Shown: positions 27,301 to 39,100 of the stretch, piece after piece | Numbering within the stretch: position 1 is the first letter of the stretch | How the letters are laid out: the number at the start of each line of letters is the position of its first letter | Origin: Baylisascaris procyonis | Taxonomy: Eukaryota > Nematoda > Chromadorea > Rhabditida > Ascarididae | DNA length: 64,000 bases | Assembly: GCA_037389465.1 (NCBI GenBank) | Contig: JAZARR010000214.1 | Location: 5,022,001 to 5,086,000, forward strand | Reading direction: 5' to 3' | The notes under the pieces: model-generated | The model's input: the letters and a program-made list of their open reading frames with translations, nothing else | Told to the model about the DNA's origin: nothing | Databases searched by the model: none | Program-made: the position numbers and the translations under genes

Positions 27301-29095
27301 GTTTTGATGGATGAATAGGCTTGAGAGTGTTTGTTACTACTATTCAACACTATCGACGTGTAATGTGGCAACGATCGTGCCAAACATCAGAGGCATGAAC
27401 ATTGACATCAAAACTGGTTGCTTATAGATTTCGCTAAAAATGGCGATGTATTCCACATCTACATGCCAGACAACTGCCATTTTTCGTTCATTCCCTCAGA
27501 TTCGTTGCATTTTCTTAGAAATTGTGCACCCCGCATTTTGTTTCTTCTTTAAACGTGTTAGCAATTTCGTATACGCTTTTGCACTCTTGTTATTGTGTAT
27601 ATAATTTTAAGTTTTTGCACTTTTTCACTTCTAAAATATAGTGATTTGCATATAAACTTTTATAGCTTGCATCTTTTTTTTTTTTAGAAATTATAATACT
27701 TAAGAGTTTCCGTATCGAAACGTGCGGATTTAATCGGATTCTATGTCATACCCTTACTAAATCTCTAAAGCTACACAACTCCATGTAACCATACGCAATA
27801 TATAGCGGCTTTCGAATAATTTTCGTTTTTTAGAAGTTTTTAACAAAAAAAATATTATTTTCTGAACCTCTATTTAAGCAAATAAAAATTTACCCGTCGA
27901 GCAGGGCAGTAATTTCGCATTAAAATTTTTTATCACTTTATAATAACAGAAATAAAGTTTTCTTTTTATTTTTCCATTGGGATTCGATGTAAATATTTTC
28001 TCGATGAAATAATTTAATTTAATATGAAATAAAAATTATGTTCTTACTGGAGACAGTGAATGCGCTTGATAGAAAATTTTTTATTTCCACCTATTTGTCG
28101 CTGACTTCTTAATTGCACTGAATTGCCCAACCCGATTCGTACATATTCATGCTTAAGTCTCTCTTAATGGCTGACTGCTTGAAAGTACATCGACGAACAA
28201 TTATTGCCCCCTTTGTGGGAGCTTTCAATCAAAAACGAGTTCCTTCTCCTCGCATCACACTTCCACAATTTGATGTGAGTTACATGAAGTACATCCTTAC
28301 CGAATGGTTTGTTACGATAGGGCCTTCTAAATTGCTATAGAGATTAGAGTTCAGATTATCTCCAGTTAGCGAATTATAAAAAAAAATTAGAGAAATCTTG
28401 AATGAATAAATTCACGATGATGCATTCAAATCACGGTGGGAATTCTTATATTTATCTTTAAAAACAAAATTTAACTTTTCTATGTAAAGTTATTACTTAA
28501 AGAATAATAACCTTAAAATTATAATTATTTTATACAAACTTTTTACTAATTTTACATTTTAAACGTTTATGATTTTATAAAATAATATTTAAATTATATT
28601 ATATCATCATAAACTTTTATAATATTACGTTGATAAAATAAAATTCGTTGATAAAATAGTATTACAAATAAAAGTATGACTTCTTTACTGTATAACAGCT
28701 TTAAAAAAATACCATTTAAATATTGCGTTTGAATGTTCACATAACAACAACAGTGAGGAGGTTGGAAATGGGTCGTTTATTAAAATGGTTGTACGCAAAT
28801 AGTGCCACTGCATGCAGATTATGGCCTTGACAATTCCCCTCGTCTACAATGGCATTCGTCGTGCCAGCCCTCTTTGCTGGACTGTTGTCTTCGATTGAAT
28901 GTCACTATGGATGGCCATCGTGCGAATTTAATTTCGCCTTCTAATTCCCAGTCATTGATCATTCAGCTGATATTATTGTAAACTTTGCTGCGAGGAAATA
29001 GTCTATTAGTTCCATCTGGATGTAGAGAAGGAGAAGAGGAAGGACAGGGCTTCGACGAGCAATCCCTTCAACCATCTCAGCATCAGTTGCTTTTT

Positions 29096-29120
29096 GGGAT
29101 ATAGGATGGGGAGGGGAGGG
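29096..29120 (+). other. G-rich tract, potential G-quadruplex
   Basis: G runs of 3, 4, 4 and 3 within 25 bases, with one long 9-base loop. The surrounding 28.75-29.16 kb is also GC-richer than its flanks and contains short ATG-initiated frames, among them a signal-peptide-like one at 28849-28944 (MAFVVPALFAGLLSSIEC, 31 codons). This may be a promoter region or a small gene. Confidence 0.4.
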
Positions 29121-30149
29121 CGGTCGACGACATCTGGGTTATCAGAAGGTGGAGGCGAGCAGAGGATAGAACATGGGAGATGAAAGAAACAGAAAACGAC
29201 ACTTTTTATGCAAATTACAATAGGATTTTAAGTTCGTTTTTAGTACAAAGTTTCGAATGAAAATTTTTCTTTTTTAAATTATATTTTCCATCATTCTTCA
29301 GCTAGCTATATTCGCATTTCAATTGAATTATTAATGTTTTGTTGTTTCGCTGTTTTCTTCTGTTAAAATGTTTATTTGTTGAGCACAATCACCATAAATG
29401 GCGAACGCTTTCTCGTTATGCCATTAACGAGCTATTTTGTTCGTTGATGCTATAAAACTCGTATAAATTTTCTCTTTATCGTTTCAACGATTCTAGGAGG
29501 AAAAAGTATCGTTATATGCGTTGAATATGTTAGCTGTAACATCACCGTTTGTACAAGAAAAGGAAAAATTCCATAGTTTCAATCATAGTTTCCTTCTAGC
29601 ATTAATCAATTTAATTATGTCCATGAAAAAAGTGTGCTTAATTTAAACTTAAATTTAAAAAAAAGTTGTTTTGAAATTTTCCCCACAGGAAATTAAATTC
29701 TCTAACATTGTGAAGAAATATCGTTGATTAGCTACATATACTATCTTCTCAACAATATAAATATACATATAGATATCTTTATGAATTTTGGGATTTTACA
29801 ACCTCCATATTGCTTTTTTTTTCATATTTGGGAAATGTGCGCATCGTAGTTGCGAATTTTAAAGTTTTTTTTTTTTTTTTAAATATCATTGATCGTAAAA
29901 ACGCAGCAATCAATAGTGCGATATATATGGCAATTCATTGGGGAGAGTGTCGTTTTCTCGCTTCACAGCGTATTTTTCACACATTTCAACTATTCATCTT
30001 TACTAAAAATTTCCCTCATATAGTGTTGTTGAATGGATCATAAAAATTTTATTGCTAATGTCTTCCTCTTCTTTATTTTGCGTCAAGTTTTAAAGTTGTC
30101 CGGTGATACAGCGTACGTTGATAATATAACCCCATGGGCCAATAATACA

Positions 30150-30443
30150 TCAACACGAAACGAGAAATAAAACTAGCACTTTGATTTCAGCACTGATCGT
30201 TTCAATCTCGCTAATGTAATTGTTGTAAATGCCAAGCGCTTCACCTCTCCATTGCAATCTCTCAGCATTGGTAGATGTACTCATTAGTTTTGAAGAATTG
30301 CTTTCATCGCAAAATAATGAGTTTAAGATGTTATAAGTGTTTTCTGATTCTATGATAATTGTTAATATTTGAATTAAATTTTTTCTATTTTCTTTGCAAT
30401 AATTTCGTCCAATATATTTAGTTAACTCGATGAAAAAATTCAT
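30150..30443 (-). CDS. Hypothetical ORF or exon, helical protein, unidentified
   Basis: The frame runs from an ATG at 30443 to TGA at 30150, 97 codons. Codons and composition look protein-like: charged amphipathic stretches, NAERLQWRGEALGIYNNYI and EIETISAEIK, with a GTGCTAG donor-like site directly after the latter. The 3' end past that donor is hydrophobic and less convincing, so the real exon may end near 30178. No acceptor or partner exon was identified and no family recognised. Confidence 0.3.
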   Translation of the reverse strand: MNFFIELTKYIGRNYCKENRKNLIQILTIIIESENTYNILNSLFCDESNSSKLMSTSTNAERLQWRGEALGIYNNYISEIETISAEIKVLVLFLVSC

Positions 30444-31989
30444 TCAGATTTTTTTTCCAATATGTCACAATGAATATTTTTGCGAATAATAGGAGGCAGA
30501 AATGGAAAGGAGTTGAATTATATGCGAGTGATTATTAATTAGAGCCTAAGCTCGACTATGGAAATTGATAACCAAATCGCCCACTCTTTTCAAATATTTC
30601 AACTTATATTCATTACATTTAATTAGTTTAATTCCTATCTAATAATCAACAATAATTATTATATTTCTTTTCAACATTAAGTAGAATATAAGATGAATAT
30701 TCATTTGTGAGACTAACATTCCCTCAACAATTCGATTGCTTGCATCGTTTGTATGCTCATCGTTGATCGTTGAGCATGTTGTGCTCGTTGCACATTGAAT
30801 TGTCGATTGTGCCATTCATTGAACGATTGCACATTCTTCGCTGATTTGGCAAAGAAGACTCGAACGCATATCAAACCTTGTATTTGTTCACCTTTCTATT
30901 CGTTATAGTGAATGGATATTAAGGTGATATTAGTGTGGGATATTACTTGCAAAACTGTTACCTATATGAGCAAACCATTGCTACAAATACGAGGGTGTTT
31001 CGAATTGCAAACGATTTCGAGATATACGAATATTTCACCTGTAAGTAGAAATAATGAATAATTTTTCTACTATTCAGGAAATGGTTAGAAATGAGGAGTG
31101 CACATTAAAAGAAGGAAATTCAACAATGCATTTTAAATAATAAAGTTTTGCGTAAGAGTTGATAAATTATTTATGTTAGGATCGATATATACTTCATAAA
31201 CAAGAAAGACGAACATGAAAAAAATGCACATCGCTTTTATTAAAGAATATAAACCGATCCAATAACGGATTGAATAGAAATCAATTTTGCTTGAAAGATC
31301 GACTTTTGTTGAAAAAGCAATCAACTTCAACAAGAACCAATTAATCAAGAAAGAGGTTTTAGAACAGTAGATTCATCTAATAACGTGTTTAACTTCGAAC
31401 TTCTATAATTAGTGCTATTTTGAGGTAATTTATGAAAATATTATAAAATTTTAGCAAGAGAAAAAAACAAGGAGAGAAAAAAATTTAACGAGAATTAGGG
31501 CAGGTGAAGTTTTAGAACTGAGGGAAGGACGAGGGAAGTGAATTTTCCTCAGTTATTTACCAATCCTATGTTTTTCTATAATTTCTGTTCTAGATGAGCC
31601 GTTATTATCCCCTATACTCTTCGGCTTTAGAGCCCGAATTTGACGCTCAACGTAAGCACTTGCAGCGTGCTTGCATCTTCAAGATCTGCTAAATATAGTT
31701 TAATATCTAGTGAGGTGATGAACTAGATATCGCGATATTTCAATGAAAGTAAGAAAATGATTGATTTTGCACTATGCTTGAGAAAGTCTCCTTTCGACGA
31801 TTCTCAATTTACATCCTTCCTAATTTCGTTCCTCTCTCTTATCAGCTCTAATTTTTATAAGTATCATAGTGAAGATTTGGTTTCCCATCAAATAGTGGTA
31901 TGGCGCTTCTCATTAGTTTTCTTTCTTGCATTATTACTTCATTTAATGGCCTGAACACATTGATATATGTAATTGGCCAAGTTCTGAAA

Positions 31990-32600
31990 TGTTTTGAAGG
32001 GTCTGGGAATATAAAGAGGGCTTTGTCGCTAACATCACTAAGTATAAAGAGATCGTTCATTTATCTTAACGTTGACAATGTTGCCATCACGTTACGAAGA
32101 AGAATGATAAAATAGCAAGCTATCAACGTATGCTCTGCAGTCGGACATTTGCGCCTCAGACAGTAATACCTTGACACTATTTTATGAGGCCCAAATGTCA
32201 GAACCGTACATTCAAGGAGTGAAACCGTACTTTCCACTGTTTTTGTAGCATTATCAACGTAAGGACAAAGCTTTTGCTCAATTTCACCTTGAGATAGAGC
32301 AACAGATTTCGATCTACTCTACAATCATTATCGAACATCTGAAATGGCTATACTTCACACCTTTTATTGCCTCATTTTGTTTCTATACGAGAGAAAACAA
32401 AAGTCTATTGATTCGAGAAATGAACACAGTTCAACCGACAATTTACTCAAGTCTTTCTCGCCTAGAGAACTGCTATCATTCCGTTTCATTAGCCCATCTC
32501 TCCAAAGCAACCTGCACCTCCAACGGTTGATGGCAGTGTGGAGGAAGTAGCACTGGAGCCCTATTCTTGCTGCACCATTGGGTATTTCTTTTCTTGTACA
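31990..32600 (-). pseudogene. Frame-broken coding-like stretch, minus strand, unidentified
   Basis: Successive minus-strand patches read like one protein across several frame changes: VQVALERWANETE (about 32490), KDLSKLSVELCSFLESIDF (about 32440), MFDNDCRVDRNLLLYL after a TTTCAG (about 32340), then LCPYVDNATKTVESTVSLL and IVSRYYCLRRKCPTAEHT (32270-32130). The C-x4-C next to a basic stretch is the only motif seen. With this many breaks a decayed gene is more likely than several tiny exons. Family unknown. Confidence 0.22.
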
Positions 32601-33104
32601 GCTTTTGCCTTGAAATAAACGGTAGATATACATGTATGTCTAATTTATTACGCTTTCATTTCTAAACGAGCGCTTTTTGACGTTAGTGAGCGCCTTTCAT
32701 TCAAGGATTTCCTTCGTTTTTAAATGTAAATTTATTGCAATTTGACATCATATTCTTACTTGACTTCTGATGAGATATAATTGCTTATTTTATTCGAAGT
32801 GTGTTTCAATAAATTTCTAAAGAAAAGCGACGCAATTGATGTAATTTATGAAATTGACGTTTGCACTCGCCGTTGATCTCACCTATTGAAATGTTTTTAA
32901 TGCTGCTGAAGTTTATACACGAGAATATTACTATTATAAAAGTAGTAAGTTCCATCCTATGTCAACAGCAACAATTCAGTTTTCCATAATTGATTATTTT
33001 CTATTTGAAAAAAGATATAAAAAGTGAATAAAAAAATTGTGTAACTATTTCGCACGCTAAATGGGTTTACAAGTAATCTGCATATTTAAGCGCATCAAAT
33101 AGTT

Positions 33105-33136
33105 GAATTGCAGCAAAAAAGCTAAGAGTGAGCGAG
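33105..33136 (+). promoter_or_regulatory. Splice acceptor just upstream of innexin module A start
   Basis: TTGCAG ending at 33113 is followed by a 23-nt leader and the ATG at 33137. It fits either a spliced-leader acceptor or the 3' end of a 5'UTR intron. The second module has an equivalent site (TTTTAG ending at 38384) directly against its ATG. Confidence 0.42.
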
Positions 33137-36100
33137 ATGATCGGTGTAATCGCGCCCTATGTGGCGAAGATTCGTCGAAGTTATCAATCAAACGATATCA
33201 TCGATCGACTCAACTATCAATATACGGCAATAATCATCACTCTAGCTGCATTCACACTTGCTGCTACACAATATGTCGGAAAACCTATTCAGGTGATTAT
33301 GACGTCATTCTATTGATAGCGCTATAAAGCAATTAAAATTATATTGGTGAAATAATTAAGACGATTTTTGTTTTGTTTTTTTTTTTTAATATTAGAAATA
33401 TGGAAATTCATAGAAAATTATTTGAAAGAATTTTCTGACTATGCTGTTTGGCGATAAACTAAATTTTTTGTTATCCGATCCAGTTTTATGCATAATTACC
33501 TAATTAAGTCATAAATGCATTTCTTGGAATATATACGCTAATTCAACCCTATAGAGACCTTTAGAAAAACGATTATCATTTCGGTTGTTTATTGTGTACC
33601 ATCATTTATTATTTCTTTCCTCAGATATTTGCTCTTACAATAAATGCATCAATTACGGAAATAATATTTGCAGTGTTGGGTGCCAGCTCAATTCACCGGC
33701 GCATGGGAGAGGTGAGTTGCTTTAATATATTTATATTCTGAGATGTTATAACCACCAAATTAGGCTTGTATTTCGTTATTCGTTTATTCGATCGGCTAGT
33801 TTTACCTCATAATTCTAAACAGTCGTTGAGGTATGCGAAAAAAAGCAGATAGTTGTAAATAATTTATGCATTGTTCTCTTGTAGAAATATCAGAGATGGT
33901 GTATGAAAACTGTGAAAATATAGGTGAGAGAAGACAAGACAGAATTGATCTCGACAGGTGAGATTTGTTGTCCCCTTCTCCCTCTTTCTATCTTTTCATT
34001 TATTCTTTTCGTAGAAGAAAATTGAAGAGAGTATTTAATCTATTTTAAAGCATTAGAAATTGCTTGAGTTTTCACATTTAAGGCGATTGTTTTTTGCGTG
34101 GGCAAATCGATTTTAGTTGCGCTAAGTCATATTAGACCATTTAACGAGCTTATATTAGCCAGAAAATAAGTTGGTCTATTTTCAAAATTTTGAAAATAGG
34201 TTTTCCAACAAACTGATATAAACCGCTAATTTCTTATTTGCTGGCAACTTATAGGCTTACTTGGTTAATAAGTACAATACAAAGGCGTAGATTCATAGTA
34301 AAGAATCTGATTTACGTGTTGATTTGCTTATTTAATCATGTAAACAATCTTATATACATTTCATTTCAGATATACAGAAACGTATTGTTTTATCAAAGGC
34401 AGCTATTTTCTACCATTCGACGATGATATTCCACACGAATATAGTCCTCGTGATGATGCGGTAAGCCATTCATATCATCACATTTGTATGCATTTTAATC
34501 CAGAACGCTTGATTTTGATTAGAATCATCTCGTCAACAATTACCATAGTTATTGCTCATCTATACTTTAGCAGAGTAATTAGTACTTATTCCACCTTTGA
34601 GTGTAAATTTAATCCACTAATTAATAATAATTGCTTTATGTTTGTCTATGTCAAGCTATTTGCCTCATTAGGACGCCAAACGAATTTAGACGAGCGTCAA
34701 CTTCTATGTACGTTTGTTTGTGTACATCATTGAAATGCACAACTGTTGATCAACATTTTATCCTGTCTTATCGAATGGTGTCAAAAATTCTCACCCGAAC
34801 TTTCCACTCAAATTTTTCTTAGCTCTGATCAATTTTAAGTTACCCTCATTAACTTCCTAATAACTATTATGCCATAGTATCGCGCTGAAATTGTACTAAT
34901 CAGAAATATGCCAATATTTGCTAATGAAATATTTTTCAAACATCGTTTTTTTTTTTTTTAGTACAACTATTTCAGTCGAAAACTCTTTTCATGCTTTTTG
35001 TTTCGAATGTATTTGGGCAGAAAAAAATGGGTGGATTTGGTGAAGACGATAATCGTAGATGATTCTTGGTCGCTGCCAACTAAAATTATAAAAATATTTA
35101 TGAGGTACTTTAGTGGCGTTTGTTTCTCATTCCTAGTTTAAGCGTTCAGAAGTGAAATATGCTTGAAATGTTAGGTAGATCAATTATATATATTCAATTA
35201 GCATTTCTTCGTTGGTGCTCAGTTCAAACTTCGTTCATCGATGCATCTATGTCCTATACTTATATTGCTCATACTGTTTCTTCATAATAAAATTCCTATG
35301 TAGACACTGAATGAAAATTTCAGGCTGTTAGGTTTGCGATCGTTGATCATTTTGCACTTTGAAACATTTCAAAGTTTTACATTTTGCATTTTTTTTTACA
35401 TATTCTGTTGATGAATTTTTTTTGCAGGTGATTGGCTACTATCAATGGGTTCCAATCATGCTCGCCTTTCAAGCGTTCCTTTTCTATTTCCCATCTCTCG
35501 TTTGGAAAGCTCTCAACTTTCGAACAGGTGAGTCTAGCCAATTTTGCTTGCCTTTTCCGCAGATATTACTACTTATTTGTCGTCTTTTTATGCGGTAAAA
35601 GAGTCGAAGAGTAAGAAATTTATCGAACAATTATGTGATGAAAGAAGGGAAACGTTATAAAAGGAGAACAGGGAGAAGCATTGGCCAAGCGATAATGAGC
35701 GAGTTATTCGATAGGAAATCGAGACGGGAGAAATGGTCTTCCCGTTCCCAGTTAATGGGGAAGGGACAGAAGGATTGACGCCGTCTCTAAGTACAGAGTT
35801 TTACCGCTGAGTATCCTCTGTTCTTTGGCCGTTCGCTAGATCATGAAATAATGGCGCACATTTCTTTTCTAATAAAATGCCTTATGAAACACTTCTTTGG
35901 CCGTGCATTATCTGAAATATTGCTCTACCATCTTTTAATGAATTGATCGCAATTTGAAGTAATGAATCTACATGGTTGGAAACACGAGTTTGATCGTTTT
36001 GTTCGATTACATCGTTGCATGGGAATAACCGTAGGCGATAGATGCAAATCTGATTCTGTATCAGTACTATGGTGGTTGAAGTGTGATATCTGTTATATTG

Positions 36101-39100
36101 AAAGATACAAGGGGAAAGATGGAGCACACAGCCACAATAAGGCCTCACATTTATAGGCAGATCGGACATGACATGTACATACACCGTAATGGGAATATAT
36201 AACATTGTAAGTAAATAGGCGCCTATACATAGTGCGCCTTTGATCGTTCGTTGAAAGCAATTGCCACATGAAATTATACTACTTATTCGCGACACCTCAC
36301 ATCGCCTTCTTCACTTGCCGTTTGTGTCTTCGTGGTTTGCGTCGTTGGGGCCAGCGTGATGTTGCTACTGATAGAGAAGAAACTGCGCATAGTTGATTTT
36401 TAAGCTCAATTTTTTTGCTCGAATTTTTTGTCTTAGTTGATTCCAACTTAGCTGATTTTTTTTCTTGCCTGAGACATCCATGATGCGGATAGATGTGTAT
36501 ACCAACATGACGCAAGTGACCACCGTTCTATGCTTAAAGAATAAGAAATCTATATACTACATAGAAGCGTTCATAGTATTCTATGCGTAGAAAATTCTAT
36601 GCCTAATTATGCCCAATTGTATTGCAACTTTTGCTTTTAATCTTAATAGAGTTTATATGAGCACCATCCATTTACTACATTATTATAAATGTACCATCTC
36701 TTTTATTTGTTATATTACTAAGTTCGAAAAATTTTCTCGTTTATCTTTGGTATGCTGCAAAATTTAACTAAGAGAATCAATTTGACTGATCTGTTTTCTG
36801 CATATATGCTAATTGAATCGGCGATTGTTGGATAAACGGTGCTTTCAAAGAATTGCGCTTATTAGTAGGTTTCATTATATGATACTCAGGAAAGGTATCG
36901 GTTGAATGAATTTGATCGTTTTATCAAATTTTACAAATTGTCACATTTATTGAGAATGCGAAATATTTTTCATAAAATATTGCATTTTTTGTGCAATGCA
37001 ATTCTTTCTAGGTGTACTTTGCAATACCTGATTCATTCAATTGCAAATTTACGAATTAAATGAGACTTTTGAGAAGAATAAATGCCGGTTTGTTCGATTC
37101 ATCGAATGCAGAAATACTGTATGCATATCGGTGGCGTTATGCCCTTTAAACGAAATTACAAAATGTGCAAAAAAAAAAAAACCAACGGATGAGCGTAGAG
37201 CATGATTAGTAATGTGACTTAATAGCGTTTATCGCTCACTCAACCAGTTTGGTTGTATTTCGCTTCGAATCGCCTACAAGAACGAATTCACACACAGATC
37301 GCACAATTTCATGCCTATAAACCGTGTGCGCATACACATATGCTCAGATTTATGAATAATTTACCGAATTTTTTGTGATTTCTTTCGAAGTAATAATTTT
37401 AGATTATGAATTCAATATCCAATTAATTTCTCTAAAATGTTGCATTTCTCTTAATTTTGAATTAAAATTGCTGTGAAAAGAATTGAATATCTTAGAATTT
37501 TTTTTTTTTTTCAAATTGAGATTTGCTTGAATTCAGCTAAGTGATATGAAATGATAGGGCGTTTTTTTAGATAAAAGCTTGAAATTATTGTAAAACTTTG
37601 TAATAAGCATGAGGCTAAGCTTGATTTTAAGCATAGATTGTTGATCATTTCTCAAAAGCAATAATTTGTTGACTATTCACAAATATTCAAAAATAACAAA
37701 CATGAGAAAAAAGCTTTCGTTATGATGTTTTTAGTTTGGATGCATCTTTGGTGTTCATTGCCAAAATTTATTTCATTGTTTCTTTATGTTTCTTTCTATT
37801 TCGATTCGCATTTGAATTCTGATTTTCGAGTGTTTAATCGCATATTTTTTATTATACACTACGAATTCTCTATAGCGGATGCGAATGGAAATATTTGCAG
37901 CAGTTTTTTATTTAAAAATGGGTTTCTTATTTAAGCGATAAGAAAAATCATTCTTGAATAAGAATTGGATCACTTGAATGGCAAAAAAGTTGCAGAAGTT
38001 GAATCTTGAATTGCTTAGGCTGCTTCGAATTTCCTGAGAAGAAGATCATTTGAGCAGTTTGTTCTATTGCTTTGGCGAAATAAAATCGGATTGCTGAAAA
38101 TGTTTATGATTTTGGACAAAGAAGAATTTCATTCATTCAATTCATTAGCGGATTGGATTTTAGAAAAATTGTTTAACTCTTGCAATGAAAAAAAAAAAGC
38201 ATCACGAGTGGTGTAAAATTAAAACGGTACTATGAACTCGCATGAAGTAGCATAACGTACTTCCGGATGATATAAGATAATAATTTATCGATGACGATAA
38301 TGCGTTACTTTTCGTTAACTCCCTTTCGTATTGATTAACGTGTCTCTACGCTATTCGACAATGAAATTTCTGAGGAAATTTTAGATGGATTTCTTTGGCG
38401 ATTATTTGTTCGTTTTTGATGTTTGGCCAGATTGTGGTGATATGATCGATCGTTTGAATTATCATTATACGGCGATAATTTTAATGATAACAGGCTTATC
38501 GATCGCTGGAATGCTCTATGCAAAACATCCAGTGCAATGTTGGGTACCCGCCGAATTTATCCCACAAGTAGTCATTGAATTTTCTCAAATAATTTTTCAA
38601 CACTTAATGAACCAACATACCTTTATATACGAAATTTGCTTTATTTTTTTCCAAATTCTTCAAAACTTTTATAAAGGTAATAAGTAAAAGTTGTAATATT
38701 CCACAGCATTTCAACATTTTTAATATTTATTCAAATATCTTTAATTGTCAAGAAATACCGTTTTTAGCTAGTTACCTGCAATTGCTTTGGCGTATATTAA
38801 TATCATGATACCTGGACCGGAGAGATTCTCTTTAATGAAGTTTTTCGGACTATTTAAATATTAATCAAATATTACAAGAGCTCTAATGTCTCTGATCGAC
38901 AAAGATGTGTATCCTTGTCATTCCTGCGTACCACACCTCTTTACTTCCACTATAAACACTTTTGGGAACTTAACAATTATCACTGAGTCGTTTTGTTGTC
39001 TTTTGAGGTGGAGATCCTTTTGAGTCCTTCTAGCGGGATATTTTTTGAATTTTTTCTGACGCAAAACTTGTCATCTCATTGATCAACTTTCTTCAATATA

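Larger units (their letters stand above)
23542..33104. other. Intergenic region between the aminotransferase and the innexin
   Basis: About 9.5 kb of AT-rich DNA. The weak UBX-like, helical-ORF and frame-broken stretches are listed separately. I see no further conserved coding motif. Innexin module A promoter elements should lie in the last part, but none can be named. Confidence 0.5.

Noticed and set aside
33137..35527. Module A as an independent, 3'-truncated innexin pseudogene
   Set aside because: All exons, phases and splice sites are intact, and its end phase matches the shared exon; sharing the downstream half is simpler. Not formally excluded.
35882..36515. Two adjacent minus-strand frames (137 and 72 codons) in the long innexin intron
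   Set aside because: Unlike the modules, they show no motif, domain or splice structure; probably chance open frames.
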